In this document: one piece after another, positions 11,595 through 25,390 of the stretch
How positions within the stretch are numbered: the first letter of the stretch is position 1
How the letters are laid out: each line of letters begins with the position of its first letter
Source: Melampsora larici-populina 98AG31
Taxonomy: Eukaryota; Basidiomycota; Pucciniomycetes; Pucciniales; Melampsoraceae
Assembly (NCBI RefSeq): GCF_000204055.1
Contig: NW_006768768.1
Coordinates: 808,071-872,070 of the forward strand
Direction: 5' to 3'
Length of the DNA: 64,000 bases
Notes under the pieces: generated by a model
What the model was told of the DNA's origin: nothing
The model's database searches: none
The model's input: the letters and a program-made list of their open reading frames with translations, nothing else
Position numbers and translations under genes: made by a program

Positions 11595-12728
11595 TCAAAC
11601 TGATGTCATGTTGAAAGAGCTAGAGCTAACAGGTTTGCTAGGGTTCAGCGGAATCTTAGTATGATCATTATGAACAGCGACAAGATGCCTGTGAAGATCG
11701 TGTCTTCTGGAAAAGTTCTTATGGCACTGAGGGCATTGATCTTTTTTCAAAAAGGCAGAAGCGGATCCCAAGAGATGTTAGTTGATAGAAAATTGGATTG
11801 CGATAGGAATCTGAACTTCAACTTACGAGGTCGGTATCCGATATGAGTCTTTCGATGAGTTTCCATGTTGAATGCCCTTGCGAACATTCTACCACAGTCT
11901 GGACCTGTAAGGATAAGGTTGGATATCAGCGTCTGGTTCATCATAAGATATGTTATTCGAACATTAGCTCTACTTACATGGGAAACGCTTTACATTCTCC
12001 TTGGTTGACTTTTTTGCTCCGGCACGCGCACGTACAGGTCCTCCTAGTTCAGCTTGACCCATCGGTAGAAAAGAAGAACAATGGGGTTTCGGCATCCCCC
12101 TAGCTTGATGATGACTAGCAATTTCGTGAGGATTTCCGCAAGGTTTGAATTCGCCACACATAGGTTTAAAAACTTGATGGATCACCATGTAATTCTTACT
12201 GAACGAAGGGTGATAAGGCTGCTTGGAATGATTGTTGATTTGGGCGCTTGTAGATGGAGGCGAAGATGATGACGCGTACCCTGAAATGCTATCACTATCA
12301 GGGTGAGCACCGTCGTAAGGAGCGACTGCATAGGTATTGTGTGGAACCGACTGATGTGGGGATGGAGCATATTCGGTGATATAAGCTGAACTCGGTTGTG
12401 ACGAGCTGATGAGTCGAGTTAATTCCCATTGATGATATTGAAGCTGTTCGGATGTCGACTGAGCGCTAGGAATGTGACGCGCTTCTTCGGGGAAATAGCC
12501 ATATAGGTCGGTGTCATGAGTGTAACATTCTAACTTAGGGTGTTGAGTCATAGTATGAGGAGGAGGAGATCTCGAACAACGTGAAGATGGAGGAGACATG
12601 TTAGACAAAGTATATTCGGCGTGCTCCGCAGACAAAGATTCTTGATGAGCCGTTGGAGGGTCAGACAAAGAGCTAATAGGGACTTTTAAATCTTGAGAAA
12701 CCGAAGAATACCAATGCTCCATGGTCAT
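11595..12728 (-). CDS. C2H2 zinc-finger transcription factor, two C-terminal fingers
   Basis: Exons 12728-11978, 11904-11827 and 11740-11595 join in phase to 324 residues. Residues 1-245 are low-complexity (Ser, Pro, His, Tyr rich), typical of a regulatory or activation region. A basic stretch RARAGAKKSTKENVKRFPC leads into finger 1, CPDCGRMFARAFNMETHRKTH (C-x2-C-x12-H-x3-H; shown in two parts CPDCGRMFARAFN and METHRKTH), split by the first intron at its first Cys. The linker IGYRPHQ joins finger 2, starting CPQCHKNFSRRHDLHRH and ending with a C-x2-C-x12-H-x4-H spacing. The arrangement of two adjacent C-terminal fingers resembles fungal stress or developmental regulators of the Msn2/Azf1 kind, but no specific orthologue is recognised. 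It presumably acts in the nucleus on DNA. A long AT-rich upstream region (to about 13,900) suggests complex control. Confidence 0.85.
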
Positions 12729-13895
12729 AAAAAAGCTCTAATGGAATTTCCAGTAGATAAGAATATTTATGAGGTCTATAAGGATAAAATCAAGTGACAC
12801 TACTGGAATTTCTAAAGGTAAGAACGAGGTTGAAAATCGTAAAAGATAACAAGATCGAACGCAGTTCTGAGGGGAAAAAACGAGGGAGCACAGTCCAGGT
12901 TTTGAAGTAAAGACGAACCGTCAGTGTATTGGGCGGTCGGGTTAAAGAGTAATTGATTAGATTTGTGAAGTCAATCTAATACGCGACCTCAGAATTATAC
13001 TAAGAGCTTGAGGAGCAAAGAGGTGGTTGACGTATATATATAGGTATCGATATAGATATGCGACAAAATGTCAAATGATGCGGTAGAGTACCAGAGGTAA
13101 TTTAAAAAACAAGAAGGCTATGTTCTGTGAAATATTGAACAATGTGGGCCTTTGATAATGACTAGCGAGTGTAAGTATGCAAGGTTGATCACTGAAAGCG
13201 AATATAGATAAATACCACGAGCGTATGAAGACGAAAACGGTATAAATTAACACGAAGATCAAGTGTGGTTGTTTTTCTGTGCTGATCTTGTTTGAAATGA
13301 CGTGTTGTCTTGTGTTGTAAAGCCTGTGCGTCAAATATCCTATGATAACTGGAAATTGAAATAGTAAAATGAACAAATGAATGAGTTGGAATATGAAATG
13401 TGGTTCCCTGAATGCGAAAGTGGCCTCTTATCAGCATTTTGCAAATGTGACTTTGATATGATTACATCCAAGCTGTTCTTCCCTTAAACGTGCTTCAGAA
13501 TCAAACATATATCTCAGTGACACAGATCTTCTAAACACAAGCTTTGATCTGACATTTCTCTATCAGCTCTTGAGAATGATTGTTCACCTATCAGCCTGTA
13601 TTTACTCAAGCCTTGGACCATGCTACAATTCAGAGCAAGAGATACGAATTAGCAAAATCACCCTCCAATGAACATATTATCTAGGCGTCGGCGGTGCACA
13701 CTCGCAGCCGCGTAACAAAAGTGAAACTGCGCAATAGTCTTTCATCGAGTTCAACCCGACACAAAATTCCCCATATGATTACTCTGTGGTGTTTTTGCGA
13801 TGCTCATTTGTGCGTTTCAAAATATTGCGGTGCTCTTCGCTGAGGCCAAGCTGCGGTGAAGACCTCTCGCAGCCCTGGGGGAAGGTCACCTGAAG
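12729..13895. other. Upstream region of the C2H2 gene
   Basis: No gene seen. A TATATATATA-like stretch lies near 13035-13060, on the upstream side of the minus-strand start codon. Long leaders are usual for fungal regulators; any promoter role is inferred from position. Confidence 0.4.
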
Positions 13896-13904
13896 CCTCA
13901 TCGC

Positions 13905-13969
13905 CAAACTGAACAAAAGTCCCTCGTTTTTTGGCTCTACTGGCCAGCGAGGGACTTTTGTTAAGTTTG
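13905..13969. mobile_element. 65-bp miniature TIR element with 9-bp target duplication
   Basis: A 22-bp terminal inverted repeat with one mismatch (CAAACTGAACAAAAG then TCCCTCG on the left; right end CGAGGGACTTTTGTT then AAGTTTG) closes a 21-nt loop. The unit is flanked directly on both sides by the 9-mer CCTCATCGC (13896-13904 and 13970-13978). Perfect flanking repeats plus inverted ends are the signature of a DNA-transposon insertion. Nine base pairs point to the Mutator-like group; 65 bp is very small even for a MITE. The hairpin could also form in RNA. Confidence 0.8.
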
Positions 13970-13978
13970 CCTCATCGC

Positions 13979-15586
13979 ACTTATCTCAACCTCCTTTATC
14001 TTGGCACACTTTAGATCGAAATTTAAATTGCGACTCCCTGTAGGTGGGAGTAGATATATGAATTGAACACATAAGATGATGCAGTGTACAAGACCCGCAA
14101 GGAGGAGAGCTGAGCTGATTGGCTTGCTCTTCTTCTATCTCGAGGCTTGGCCAGATGAGAAAGCGTTACATCATACACGAGTTTGTTTTTGTGTACCGCC
14201 ATGAAAATACGTCTCCCGATCTCCCGAAGGGTACGTTGATTTCTCTACCTCATCTATCTTCGAGAGTGATTTGATCGATTGAAACAAGCGGGTGGCCTGA
14301 TCAAGAGGCAATGTCAATTTACGATCGTTTCAGGTATATAGTCACGAACCGCATATCTTCACGCGGTGGCACAAGAATATTCAGCAGTGAAACCATCCTG
14401 TGAATATGGAAAGACGAAATGCAAGCTTGATAAACTGTAGCTGTTTGGAAGCTGTTCTGAACAAAAACAAATACCCTCAAGTCCAACTTGATATGTACAT
14501 ACATGATGAGCATCATCTGAGGCACAAATCAGAAATTTATGATTTTGACAAGGTTCATAAGCAAGGCAACAAGCTCGCGACTCGCACATAACCTCAGGTC
14601 ATAAGGCTAGCATCGACATGATTGAGATTTTTTTTCGTTCGATTGATAAGATTTCCTTGTCGTGTTTCAATAGTGAAAGTCTCATAGAAACATTAGATAT
14701 GTGAACGATTATTATAAACTTATGAGCGGTGTCCGCCAAGTGTAGGCGGTGCAAGTACCCCCCAAAGAGGCAATGAGTCAGAAAGATTGACTTTCTGCGT
14801 CCCTATAACAATCAGCCCCAATAAAGTTATACAGCACCAAGTTTTTTCCTCAGTTATGAAGTTGAATTTTGAGATTTCCAAGGAGGTTTGCTTCACGGAA
14901 GGAGAAGCACTGGAACGCAAAAGGCGACGTAAATTCTCTTCATTCATACCGAATTAGAGGCATGATGTACATGAAAGGATAATATGTCACAAGGACAAAA
15001 AGTCCACAATAAAAATAAAAATTTACTTATCGTCATGCATGTTTGAGAAGTCACGATAGGAATTAAGAGCTCCAGATGATGTTGCGAGCTGGATCGAGGG
15101 GTCCTAATCTGCCGAAAACTTGATTGACGTCATTTCAATGAGATCATTGCAGTTTGAATTATGATACGCTCGCCATCGTCCCCTCACCTCAACTTGAAAG
15201 CGGTGACATATATAAGGATATGGATCACCACTCGAGCTTCGCCCATTGACTTTTCCCATCAAGTGCAAAACAATCCTATGGGTTGAGAGCGGCCGAACTT
15301 TTGGGTTAGCTCGAGTCATTCACGGTGGCATAAATTGTAGAGATTGGAGGTTGTGGTCAGACGGACCTACACGAATTGAAAATTAATACTTTATATTTAC
15401 ATCTATGTGTCTGTGAATGCGACTTACTTGAGGATCCTATCGGATTCGTTAATATCTGTGCATGCTCTCCTTGTTGAGAGGGTGAAGATGATGGTTATGG
15501 GTTATCTACAAGCAACCGTTGCTATCAATGACTAAAGTGATGTGTTTTGATAGGTATCCGCGAGATATCCGATCCGTTGACTCGTG
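13979..15586. other. Intergenic region upstream of OST3
   Basis: Several short open frames on both strands show no recognisable domain and no consistent splice joints. Nothing further is supported. Confidence 0.4.
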
Positions 15587-15641
15587 GAAGTGGAAGTCGT
15601 CTTGAGATCGATTGAACCACTTCGACTTCGACTTCCACTTC
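15587..15641. repeat. 13-bp perfect inverted repeat in the OST3 leader
   Basis: GAAGTGGAAGTCG at 15587-15599 is perfectly inverted at 15629-15641 (CGACTTCCACTTC), 32 nt before the OST3 start codon. It could form a hairpin in the 5' leader or be a paired binding site. Function is not known. Confidence 0.5.
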
Positions 15642-15673
15642 TCAGTTTCATCAAATAGAAAGTCACACCGGAG

Positions 15674-17066
15674 ATGTTATTACTTCTTCATCTCATCTCT
15701 CTACTTTACTTCTCTGTTTCTATCCAGGCCGCAAAATCACCCAAACCAGATCGAATCTCAAAATTAATCTCACTCACCAAAGCTGGAAAAGGTGTAGCAC
15801 CTTTGAATGATAAACTCTACGATGAACTAGTTTCAGGATCAAGAAATTACTCAGTAACTGTAGTCCTCACGGCTCTTGGCTCTCAATTTCAATGTGTGCC
15901 GTGCCAGTAAGTTTGCTAATCCATCGGTATTTGACTGAAAAAATTGTCTGATGAGCTCACGTGTCTTTTGATGTGATGATTAGGAAGTTCGAGGTTGAGT
16001 ACAATTTGATCGCTAAACAATGGCAAAAACAGCCTGCTGCGATCCGGGACTCTCATTTCTTTGCGATGCTCGATTTCAAGGAAGGAAAGGGAACATTCCA
16101 AAAGGTTTGCTTCATCTTTCCGTTTAGGCTTTCGAGTTTTTTGATGCTGTGATTTTTGGATGATGTACTCATGATGTTTTTATCATTCATGGGATCATAG
16201 CTTGGACTGAATACAGCACCTCAGGCCCGTAACTTCTTGCCAAACGTTGGTCCCAAAGCAATCACCGATCCTAAAGCAGAAGTAGCCAGCTATGACTTCA
16301 ACCGAGGGGGACAAGCAGCCCTTACAGCCGAACAATTCAGTCAATGGGCTGGTCAATCCGCCCATCTTCCCGAGTTCTTCAAGCGCCCACCTGACTATGG
16401 CAAAATCTTTGCCACCGTCTGTGTTGTACTTGCTACCCTCATCACTGCAAAAGTCGCATGGCCTATTCTTTCTCTTATCTTCGGTAGTCGATACATCTGG
16501 GCCGTCATCACTATTGTATGTGCTCACTTGATCCCCTGAAACCCTATCGAACACAAGCTTTGTTAGAACTGACAGATTTAATTCTCCTCAATTCATCAGC
16601 CATTCATCTTGTTGATGACTGGAGGACAGATGTGGAACCAGATTCGAAACCCACCGTATATGACCCGTCAACAAGGTGGTACCCCATTATACATTGCACC
16701 GGGTTACAGCAATCAGTATGGAGTAGAAACACAATTGATTGCAGCTCTATGTGAGATTTTCACGCTCCCTCACAGACAAAGCCTTACTTTTATTGATCTT
16801 CACTCTTTATGATCAGATGGTATTACGGCCTTCGCTGCCTATACATTAGCATTCACTGTCTCAAGACTAGATGATCCTGTTCGACAGCGAATTGCAATTT
16901 ATGTCTGGTTAGGCGTCTTATTGACCACGTCAAGTTTTTTGATGAACATTTTCCGTATGAAAAAGTCAGTTGCTTTTCCTCCTTCTCTTTCTCCGCCCCT
17001 CTTGTTTACTGATTGACCATGTCTTCTATCTACAGTGGAGGATACCCATTCAAATTTTTGTTCTAG
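15674..17066 (+). CDS. OST3: Oligosaccharyltransferase subunit OST3/OST6
   Basis: OST3/OST6 subunits are thioredoxin-like parts of the ER oligosaccharyltransferase; they hold nascent glycoproteins by transient disulfides so that N-glycosylation sites are reached. Six exons (15674-15906, 15984-16104, 16201-16515, 16600-16750, 16817-16964, 17036-17066) give 332 residues; yeast Ost3 is about 350. A signal peptide (MLLLLHLISLLYFSVSIQA) is followed by LNDKLYDELVSGSRNYSVTV and the redox motif Cys74-Val-Pro-Cys77. The lumenal domain is followed by four hydrophobic segments: FATVCVVLATLITAKVAWPI, the stretch around YIWAVITI-PFILLMTGG, GITAFAAYTLAFTV and IYVWLGVLLTTSSFLM. The loop QMWNQIRNPPYM is characteristic of the family. 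The end NGGYPFKFLF is encoded mostly by a 31-nt last exon. A hairpin lies in the leader just upstream. Confidence 0.93.
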
Positions 17067-20000
17067 TAGCCAACATAGTCGTTTTCAAAAACATTCTGCA
17101 AAGATTGACCTTGACGCGGCATCATGGAATATTTGCCTGGGTGCCAAAAATACAATATTTTTGAAAATAATGGCCTGGAACTTTATCATAACTGCCCAGG
17201 CCTGTAAGGGGGTACATGGACTGAGATCGAGAATCCGGGCTTTTGAGACAAGATCAAACTGCCAAACTATTACAATCAAGTATCCTAATGATTTGTCAGA
17301 TGAAATATTGCAAATCATCTCACAATGTCAAACATTTTAACATTCACATGAGTGAATGCAGAGAAGCCAAAGGGCAAATTTGGAGGCATCTTTTTTTACA
17401 ACGATCTTGAACGGGGTTAAAATGTATCCAATTGTTAAATGATTGCCGGCCTGGGGACCACTATCCAGGCATTGGGTTTTGGCAGATTGATGTATCAAAT
17501 AAGTCTGCCAAAAAACCATTGACTGGTAGACATTTACACTGGTTTATTGCTTTCCCTTCTATGATTGCAGGAATAGTCTTTGAAGACCATAAGATTTTGA
17601 AATCATTGGGCAAATTATACAAAGACCCATCACAAAGATGATAACTTAAGTTGAGATTATACCACGTAAATTTCATTTGTGTTCAAACACATTAATAGTC
17701 CAAACACCTATGGATCAAGGAGATGGACAGCAACAGGTAGAAAAATGTATTGGTGCAAGCACCTGTTGTCTGGTACTGCATAGGCAGAGGCTGGCAGAGG
17801 TGTGTATATACTTTCCAGGGGTTTTGTGGATAATATACATCAAGGGGTTTCAAGTTCAATTGTTTACATGTATTTCTTAAACATCTAGAGAAGTTGTGCA
17901 TAACAAAACTTCATGAAACCAACAAATTTTTGATTTGGGACACCTGAATAGGTGTTCTGATTTATGACATTTATGCATATCTTGATTCAAAAGATGCAAA
18001 ATAGTGATTTTGGAAGCAAAGATCAACCAAATTTCATTGTTCTTAAAAAAACCAAAAAGTAAAGCTCAAAATCACAATGGTTGACCTTGAGCCAATCAAG
18101 TCAAAGTCCTTCAGGAATACACATATGATATCCTTAAGGTGAGTACACCCAATCAATGGTTTGTAATCCCAATCAATGTTCCATGTATCCAATCTTTTAT
18201 GATATTCAATTTATCATGCTTTTATTTGACAAAATTCAAGCAGGTCTTGTTTTAGACTGGGGGTGCATGTTCTGATTTTGTTATACTATGAAGTGATAAT
18301 TTGTAGCGATAAATTTAGATTTTGTGATCTCACAAAATCAAAACAAAGAACATACTCAAAAATGTTTGACAACAATCCCACAGTTTCAGGAACATCTCTG
18401 CAAAAGTTTCTGCCCCTGGCATAGAGGACTTGTCTATTGAATGTACATTTTCTACTGTGATTCACAAGGCATTTGTTGACTCAAATTACTGTTAGGTTGA
18501 GATCTTATAGGTGTGAACAGAATGGTCTTGTTGGCATCTCAACATTCAATCATCACATCATCTGATTGACACTAAAGAGTAGTCCTGGGAAGTCACCAGG
18601 GCTGCACCACCCTTGTAAATTTCCAGCATCTCAATCCACTGCCATCATCAAAGGTATAAAATACTCAAGCTTGTCATTGTAGAATTTCACTCAATATTGC
18701 TCAAGGATCTGACCTAGACCCAGGGCTGCTCAGGCCAGCCCATGCTGAACCAGGGTCATTTAGACCGTGAGCTGACAAGGAGAGCTTTGGGTGCTCAGTA
18801 TTGCTAGGGGGTTTGAGGGTCAAGTTTTTGAGTTTGGACCTACTGATGTGATAGGTACAGATTGATGTTTGTCAAAGGCCTTTTTCCAAGACATTATAAT
18901 GCCAGAGACATTCCCCCCTTGAGTATGAACTTGGTGCAGATTGGCATGCAATAAGGTAGCAGAAATGTAACTCTTGTCAATGATTAGGAATTTTAGAGTT
19001 CAGCCGCCCCTGATCACTTGGTTGAGGTTGCCAGTGCCCGCTGAAGAGTCCATCCCATGGAATGGGACAAGTAAGAGACACTACTGTTATTGGTGATGTA
19101 CCATTGGTGAGTGACGGCTTTTTATTATGAGTTATTTTGTAGAAACCTACCAACAAGAATGGTATTGATCAACCTCAAAATTGGGGTTTTGACCAGTTTT
19201 AATGCTATGTATTTGGGAATTTTGACCACTTTCAATCATGTTTTTCACTCAGATCTTTTGGTGGTCCTGGTGGATGACACAGCTTTTGGCAATGGTTCAA
19301 TCTGTAAAAAAACTTTTGGGGTTTGTTACATGTATAGGGTTTGGCAGTGGCTAACCTTAACCAGATAGGTGGGCCACCTTGAGGAGGCTTTGGGCCAGAG
19401 CCTCAGGCATGATTGATAGAAGTTGGACCTCATTGTACATATTGGCCTACCACACTGCCCAAAACCATGCTCACATCGAAGTTGAATCAGTAAACCCAGC
19501 ATATTCTTGGTGTTCACATTGTACAAGCACTCACAGAAAAGACAGAATACCAGTTTAGTCCACTGGCCCCAAGCACATACATACCTGTGATGACTATTAG
19601 AACAATTATGTGGTCACTACAGTTACAGTCAATTGGAAAAGGAACAAAATCATCTCCTTTTCAAAATCAATAGATGGTATGTGAGCCAGGAAGTAAAGTT
19701 GTGACAGGTGTGCAACTTATGTGCCAGATCACATAATATGCTTCACAAATGAATGGGTTGGGAGCAAGAGTAAGCATAGGGAAGCCAACATTGTTATAGC
19801 ACAGTTGGTTCATTGTGCTGTGTCTGGTCACTGAAAATGTTCCTTGCCTGAGTTCAAGTCACACTTTTTGGAATGTCCCTGTATTTTTCTGCAGGTCTCT
19901 CTTGTTATCTTCAATTGTTATCATACAACAAAACAATGACAATAGCAATCCACGTGTTTGATTGATATCCTTGTTTATTCCATTCTATTGACTTACCTTG

Positions 20001-20180
20001 ACAAAAAGAAAATGCAGATAAAAACATGTTGATATACAATCAAGACATGACCGGTTATGGTAGAGTTACAGAAGCGTTGTGTTGTTCCTAGTCTCAGATG
20101 AGAAATCCCAATCAACACTAACATTGATCAATCCCAACCGTTTTCGTTTCTTGTTTGAGTTCACTTATGTATAGTCTGTT
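17067..20180. other. Repeat-derived, non-coding block
   Basis: About 3.1 kb without a convincing gene. Reading frames are short and stop-rich on both strands and no splice chain holds together. Composition and the lack of coding signal match decayed transposon DNA, but I find no second copy within the window that would define an element. Confidence 0.4.
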
Positions 20181-20728
20181 TGCCCCCTTTCCTGACTCTC
20201 TTTCCTCATCTTTTGGGAAAGAGAGTAAGTCATTTTTCTAAATTCTCGTACTACCGTTAGCATACTAATATTGTCAACATTGTCAGACTCCTTAAAGATC
20301 ATTATCTACAAGCCTTTGAGCTCAACTTGTTTCTCACATTTATTATTACCTCTGAAACTTCTAGGTACATTTCTTAACTTTGATATCCAACTATTAGTTT
20401 CTTATCTTGAGTGCTTTTCTTTATTATGTTGTTGTGTTGTGACTCTTTAGGTTAGTTCGAAAAGGTCTGCATACCTTAGAACAGGAGAAGAGTGCTCACG
20501 TATTGGCACTGATTATTAGGTTAGTTGATAGTAATATAAACATTATCTTTTGGGAAAGAGAACTCCTTAAAGATCATTATCTACGAGCCTTCGAGCTCAA
20601 CTTGTTTCTCACATTTATTATTACCTCCGAAACTTTTAGGTTAGTTCGAAAAGGTCTGCATACCTTAGAACAGGAGAAGAGTGCTCATGTATTGGCACTG
20701 ATTATTAGGTTAGTTTGAAAAGGTCTGC

Positions 20729-22828
<2,100 letters not shown>

Positions 22829-22909
22829 TGCCTACCTTAGAACAGGAGAAGAGTGCTCACGTATTGGCACTGATTATTAGGTACATCGTGTTCTTAGCCA
22901 TTTACAAAA

Positions 22910-23440
22910 CAGAGGTAGCAAGTAGACTTCATTGCACAAACAACCAACAGGGAGTTTTAGTATCAAACTTGAATGAAGACAAACTGGCAGAATGAGATTT
23001 TATGCCTTACCTGTGACAGATCAAGGAATGATGTGATAGGTAAGAAAAGAGACCTATCACACTAACATGAGTACTGTCCGGTGATAATGAGAATCATTTG
23101 GGAGAGAAAGTCAAAAGGACCTACTCTTAAGCTTCCATCCAGTTCCACACGGTGAGGAGGGAACTGGAGCTCAAGAGGGAGAGCCGGTATATAAGACAGA
23201 ATTGCACACAAGAATCAAGCAACATACATAAAGCAAAAGACTACTAGCACTCTTACTGAATAAGCGAGCTAGCACAACCAGTTGACTAGCACAAATACTT
23301 CTGGCTCAAAAAGGAAAATGATAACTAAAAGAAAGACACGGCTGCCTCCACCATTCTCTGTTCGGACCACTATTCATATCAGTCTAGCTCTGATGAACTT
23401 GACGTAATACCATATCATACTTTTTACCATAACATCAACA
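22910..23440. repeat. LTR-like repeat, copy 1
   Basis: It shares a colinear, diverged sequence with 37385-37810: TATGCCTTAC, CAAAAGGACCTACTCTTAA, TTCCACA-GGTGAGG, GTATATAAGA-AGAA-TGCACACA. The TATATAAG box at about 23189 followed by a leader suggests an LTR or other retroelement promoter. No internal retroelement domains flank it. A solo LTR is the likeliest reading; ends are approximate. Confidence 0.5.
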
Positions 23441-23630
23441 CCTGTCACAACTTTACTCCCTGGTGCACAGACTCAATTTCATTCCTTTTGTAACTTACTG
23501 GTTTGGGTCCAGCAGAGTAAAATGCTGTCATATCTTTTCCGCAAGTACATACTTATTCAGTGGTGATGCTCACAAAGTTGAAGAAATATACTCCTCTGTG
23601 CAACAAAGGGAATGGTAAAAAAGGATTGTA

Positions 23631-24632
23631 TGGAGTACCTGGGAATCGAACCCAGCGCCTCTCGCAACTCTCATGGAAGATGCTAAGCGAGCGCTCTACC
23701 GATGACACCGCGGGAAATGTACTGTCGCATCATGTGATACGACAGTCTGACGTGTAACAACGTGTGAAACATACAGTCCCAGCGACACATAGCTTCTGTA
23801 CAGCGACAACTGCTTGAGGATTGCGACAGCAGGCGCACTAAACCAGCGGTGCTGCGACTCTTCCAATCAATTCATCATTCATCCAAGGTCATCCAAGGCC
23901 GATCCTTTTATTTTCAACTTTTACATAAATTCAACCAAACATACCGTAACTCACGCTACTCACCCTCGATGCTCATCCCACCCGATCCTTTTGGAACCGC
24001 CTTGGTCATTAATTTACAACCGGTCACGCACAAATACTTGTCCAAAACAGTACTAAGGCCAAGATCAAATGACGCACCTCCACTTCCCACTCCCAAACGA
24101 CTCGAACGAGGTCTCGAACGAGCTAGAATCATGACGCGTGGCAGATACAACCGCCTCAAAGGACTTGGCAGAACCCTGAAATCCTTCAATGAGTGGGTAT
24201 TTTCGTGAGATACTGATCCCTGCTGATCAATTCAAAGGACTTGAAAGGACTGAAGCTCTAGAATGTTCTAGCCTCGAAAGTTCGATCACGATCTTCTCAT
24301 TTCACTTCGTCGTACATTTTTCTCGAAACTTGAAATTAAAATCCTTGCTATCAAGCATGTACATATATGCATTGCCTGAGGCATTGACTTGGTGATTGTT
24401 CAGAAGGTGTGGTGGGTCGTAGGAAAGTGGTGAATGATATCGAGAAGTTGATAAGGGGGGAGCTGTCGCAGGGTAGTGTACAATTATGTACAGCTGTCGC
24501 AGTATATGAGGCAGCTGTCGCAGCGTGAAAGCCTTCTGTCACCTGTACTGTCGTATACCCGGGTTGGCCGGCGACCAACTGTCGGACCGCGGATTGCGAC
24601 AGTACATTTCCCGCGGTGTGAGCTAGAACCCC
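23631..24632 (-). pseudogene. tRNA-Ala(AGC) gene split by a transposon
   Basis: On the minus strand the 5' piece GGGGTTCTAGCTCA (24632-24619) and the 3' piece from TCATCGGTAGAGCG onward (23705-23631) together make a tRNA-Ala: anticodon loop TTAGCA with a 14-nt intron before the closing base, B box GGTTCGATTCC, acceptor GTACTCC-A. A 913-bp transposon (23706-24618) separates them within the D-arm, duplicating three bases (linear nt 12-14). The gene would not produce a normal tRNA unless the element is excised. The intact copy at 34274-34361 serves as a template for the reading. Confidence 0.88.
23706..24618. mobile_element. 913-bp TIR element inserted in tRNA-Ala (CACCGCGGG ends, TSD TGA)
   Basis: A perfect 24-bp inverted repeat closes the element (23706-23729 and 24595-24618, beginning CACCGCGGGAAATG and ending inward with CTGTCGCA). 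TGA is duplicated at 23703-23705 and 24619-24621. Near both ends CTGTCGCA/TGCGACAG recurs many times (for example 23727, 24468, 24493, 24514), the kind of subterminal array CACTA transposases bind. The interior holds an open frame from about 23849 (LERARIMTRGRYNRLKGLG near its end) that I do not recognise; no transposase is visible. Likely non-autonomous. Confidence 0.82.
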
Positions 24633-24759
24633 TTGTGGGAGACTTGCATGATTTTAGCCACGTATTCTTTTCCTTTGACAGTTGGTGTCAGCCCTGAGCC
24701 CCAATTACTGGACCACAGGCCAAGAGTACCACATTTGATATTATGATGATATTGTATGA

Positions 24760-25390
24760 ACCCATGAGTACATCTCAATGCTCAGTTTCAAGAGCCACAT
24801 AAACACGTAAACACATGTACATAATGTATTAAATACATAACAAACCTAACCCAAGCCTCAACTACAAGTTGAGACAAGGATCACACGCCAACCACAAGTT
24901 GACACTTCACCCGTGGCTATATAATCCCCCCTTCTTCACTTGAGTCATCCCCCATCTTTTAACACATCACAACATCAGAATAACATTATACTTGAAATCC
25001 CATTAAGAGGATCCTTGAGTATGTGATTAGTTGTGTAGTCTAAAGACTAAACTCGAGCATTATGGGTTTCATTGCTGAGTACCCCTGGTATTGATTTCTA
25101 CAAGCCCTAGGAAATCATAGCCTCTAAAAATAAACTGTAAAGCAGCAAAGCTTCCTCCATTACACAGAGTCTAAAGTAGCCTTCAGGATCTTTGGTTCAC
25201 CAAAGTGTAAAGCCTGCCCCTCACAGTCTCACAAGGTTAGAGTGTACTAGCTCTTTACTGCCCTTAGTCTCTTTTTCTCTTCCTCAAATCCTCTTCTTAG
25301 AGGTTACCTAGCTGTAGTCTTCACTTGGGTGTACCACATGAAGACCACACTTTACCTTTCCTATCATATCCTTAGTGAAGAGTACTCCCA
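24760..25390. repeat. Possible LTR or retroelement leader
   Basis: A TATA-like GGCTATATAATCC at about 24916-24928 precedes a C/T-rich, AAC-rich leader (cacatcacaacatcagaataac). This layout is typical of copia-type LTRs in fungi. There is no second copy in the window and no flanking duplication was found, so the call is tentative. Confidence 0.25.

Noticed and set aside
23560..23757. Plus-strand frame crossing the tRNA-Ala remnant
   Set aside because: It reads through the tRNA antisense strand; the tRNA interpretation explains the sequence fully.
24760..25390. Full LTR retrotransposon
   Set aside because: No reverse transcriptase, integrase or gag-like frame is found next to the TATA-bearing repeats, so only a tentative LTR-like note is kept.
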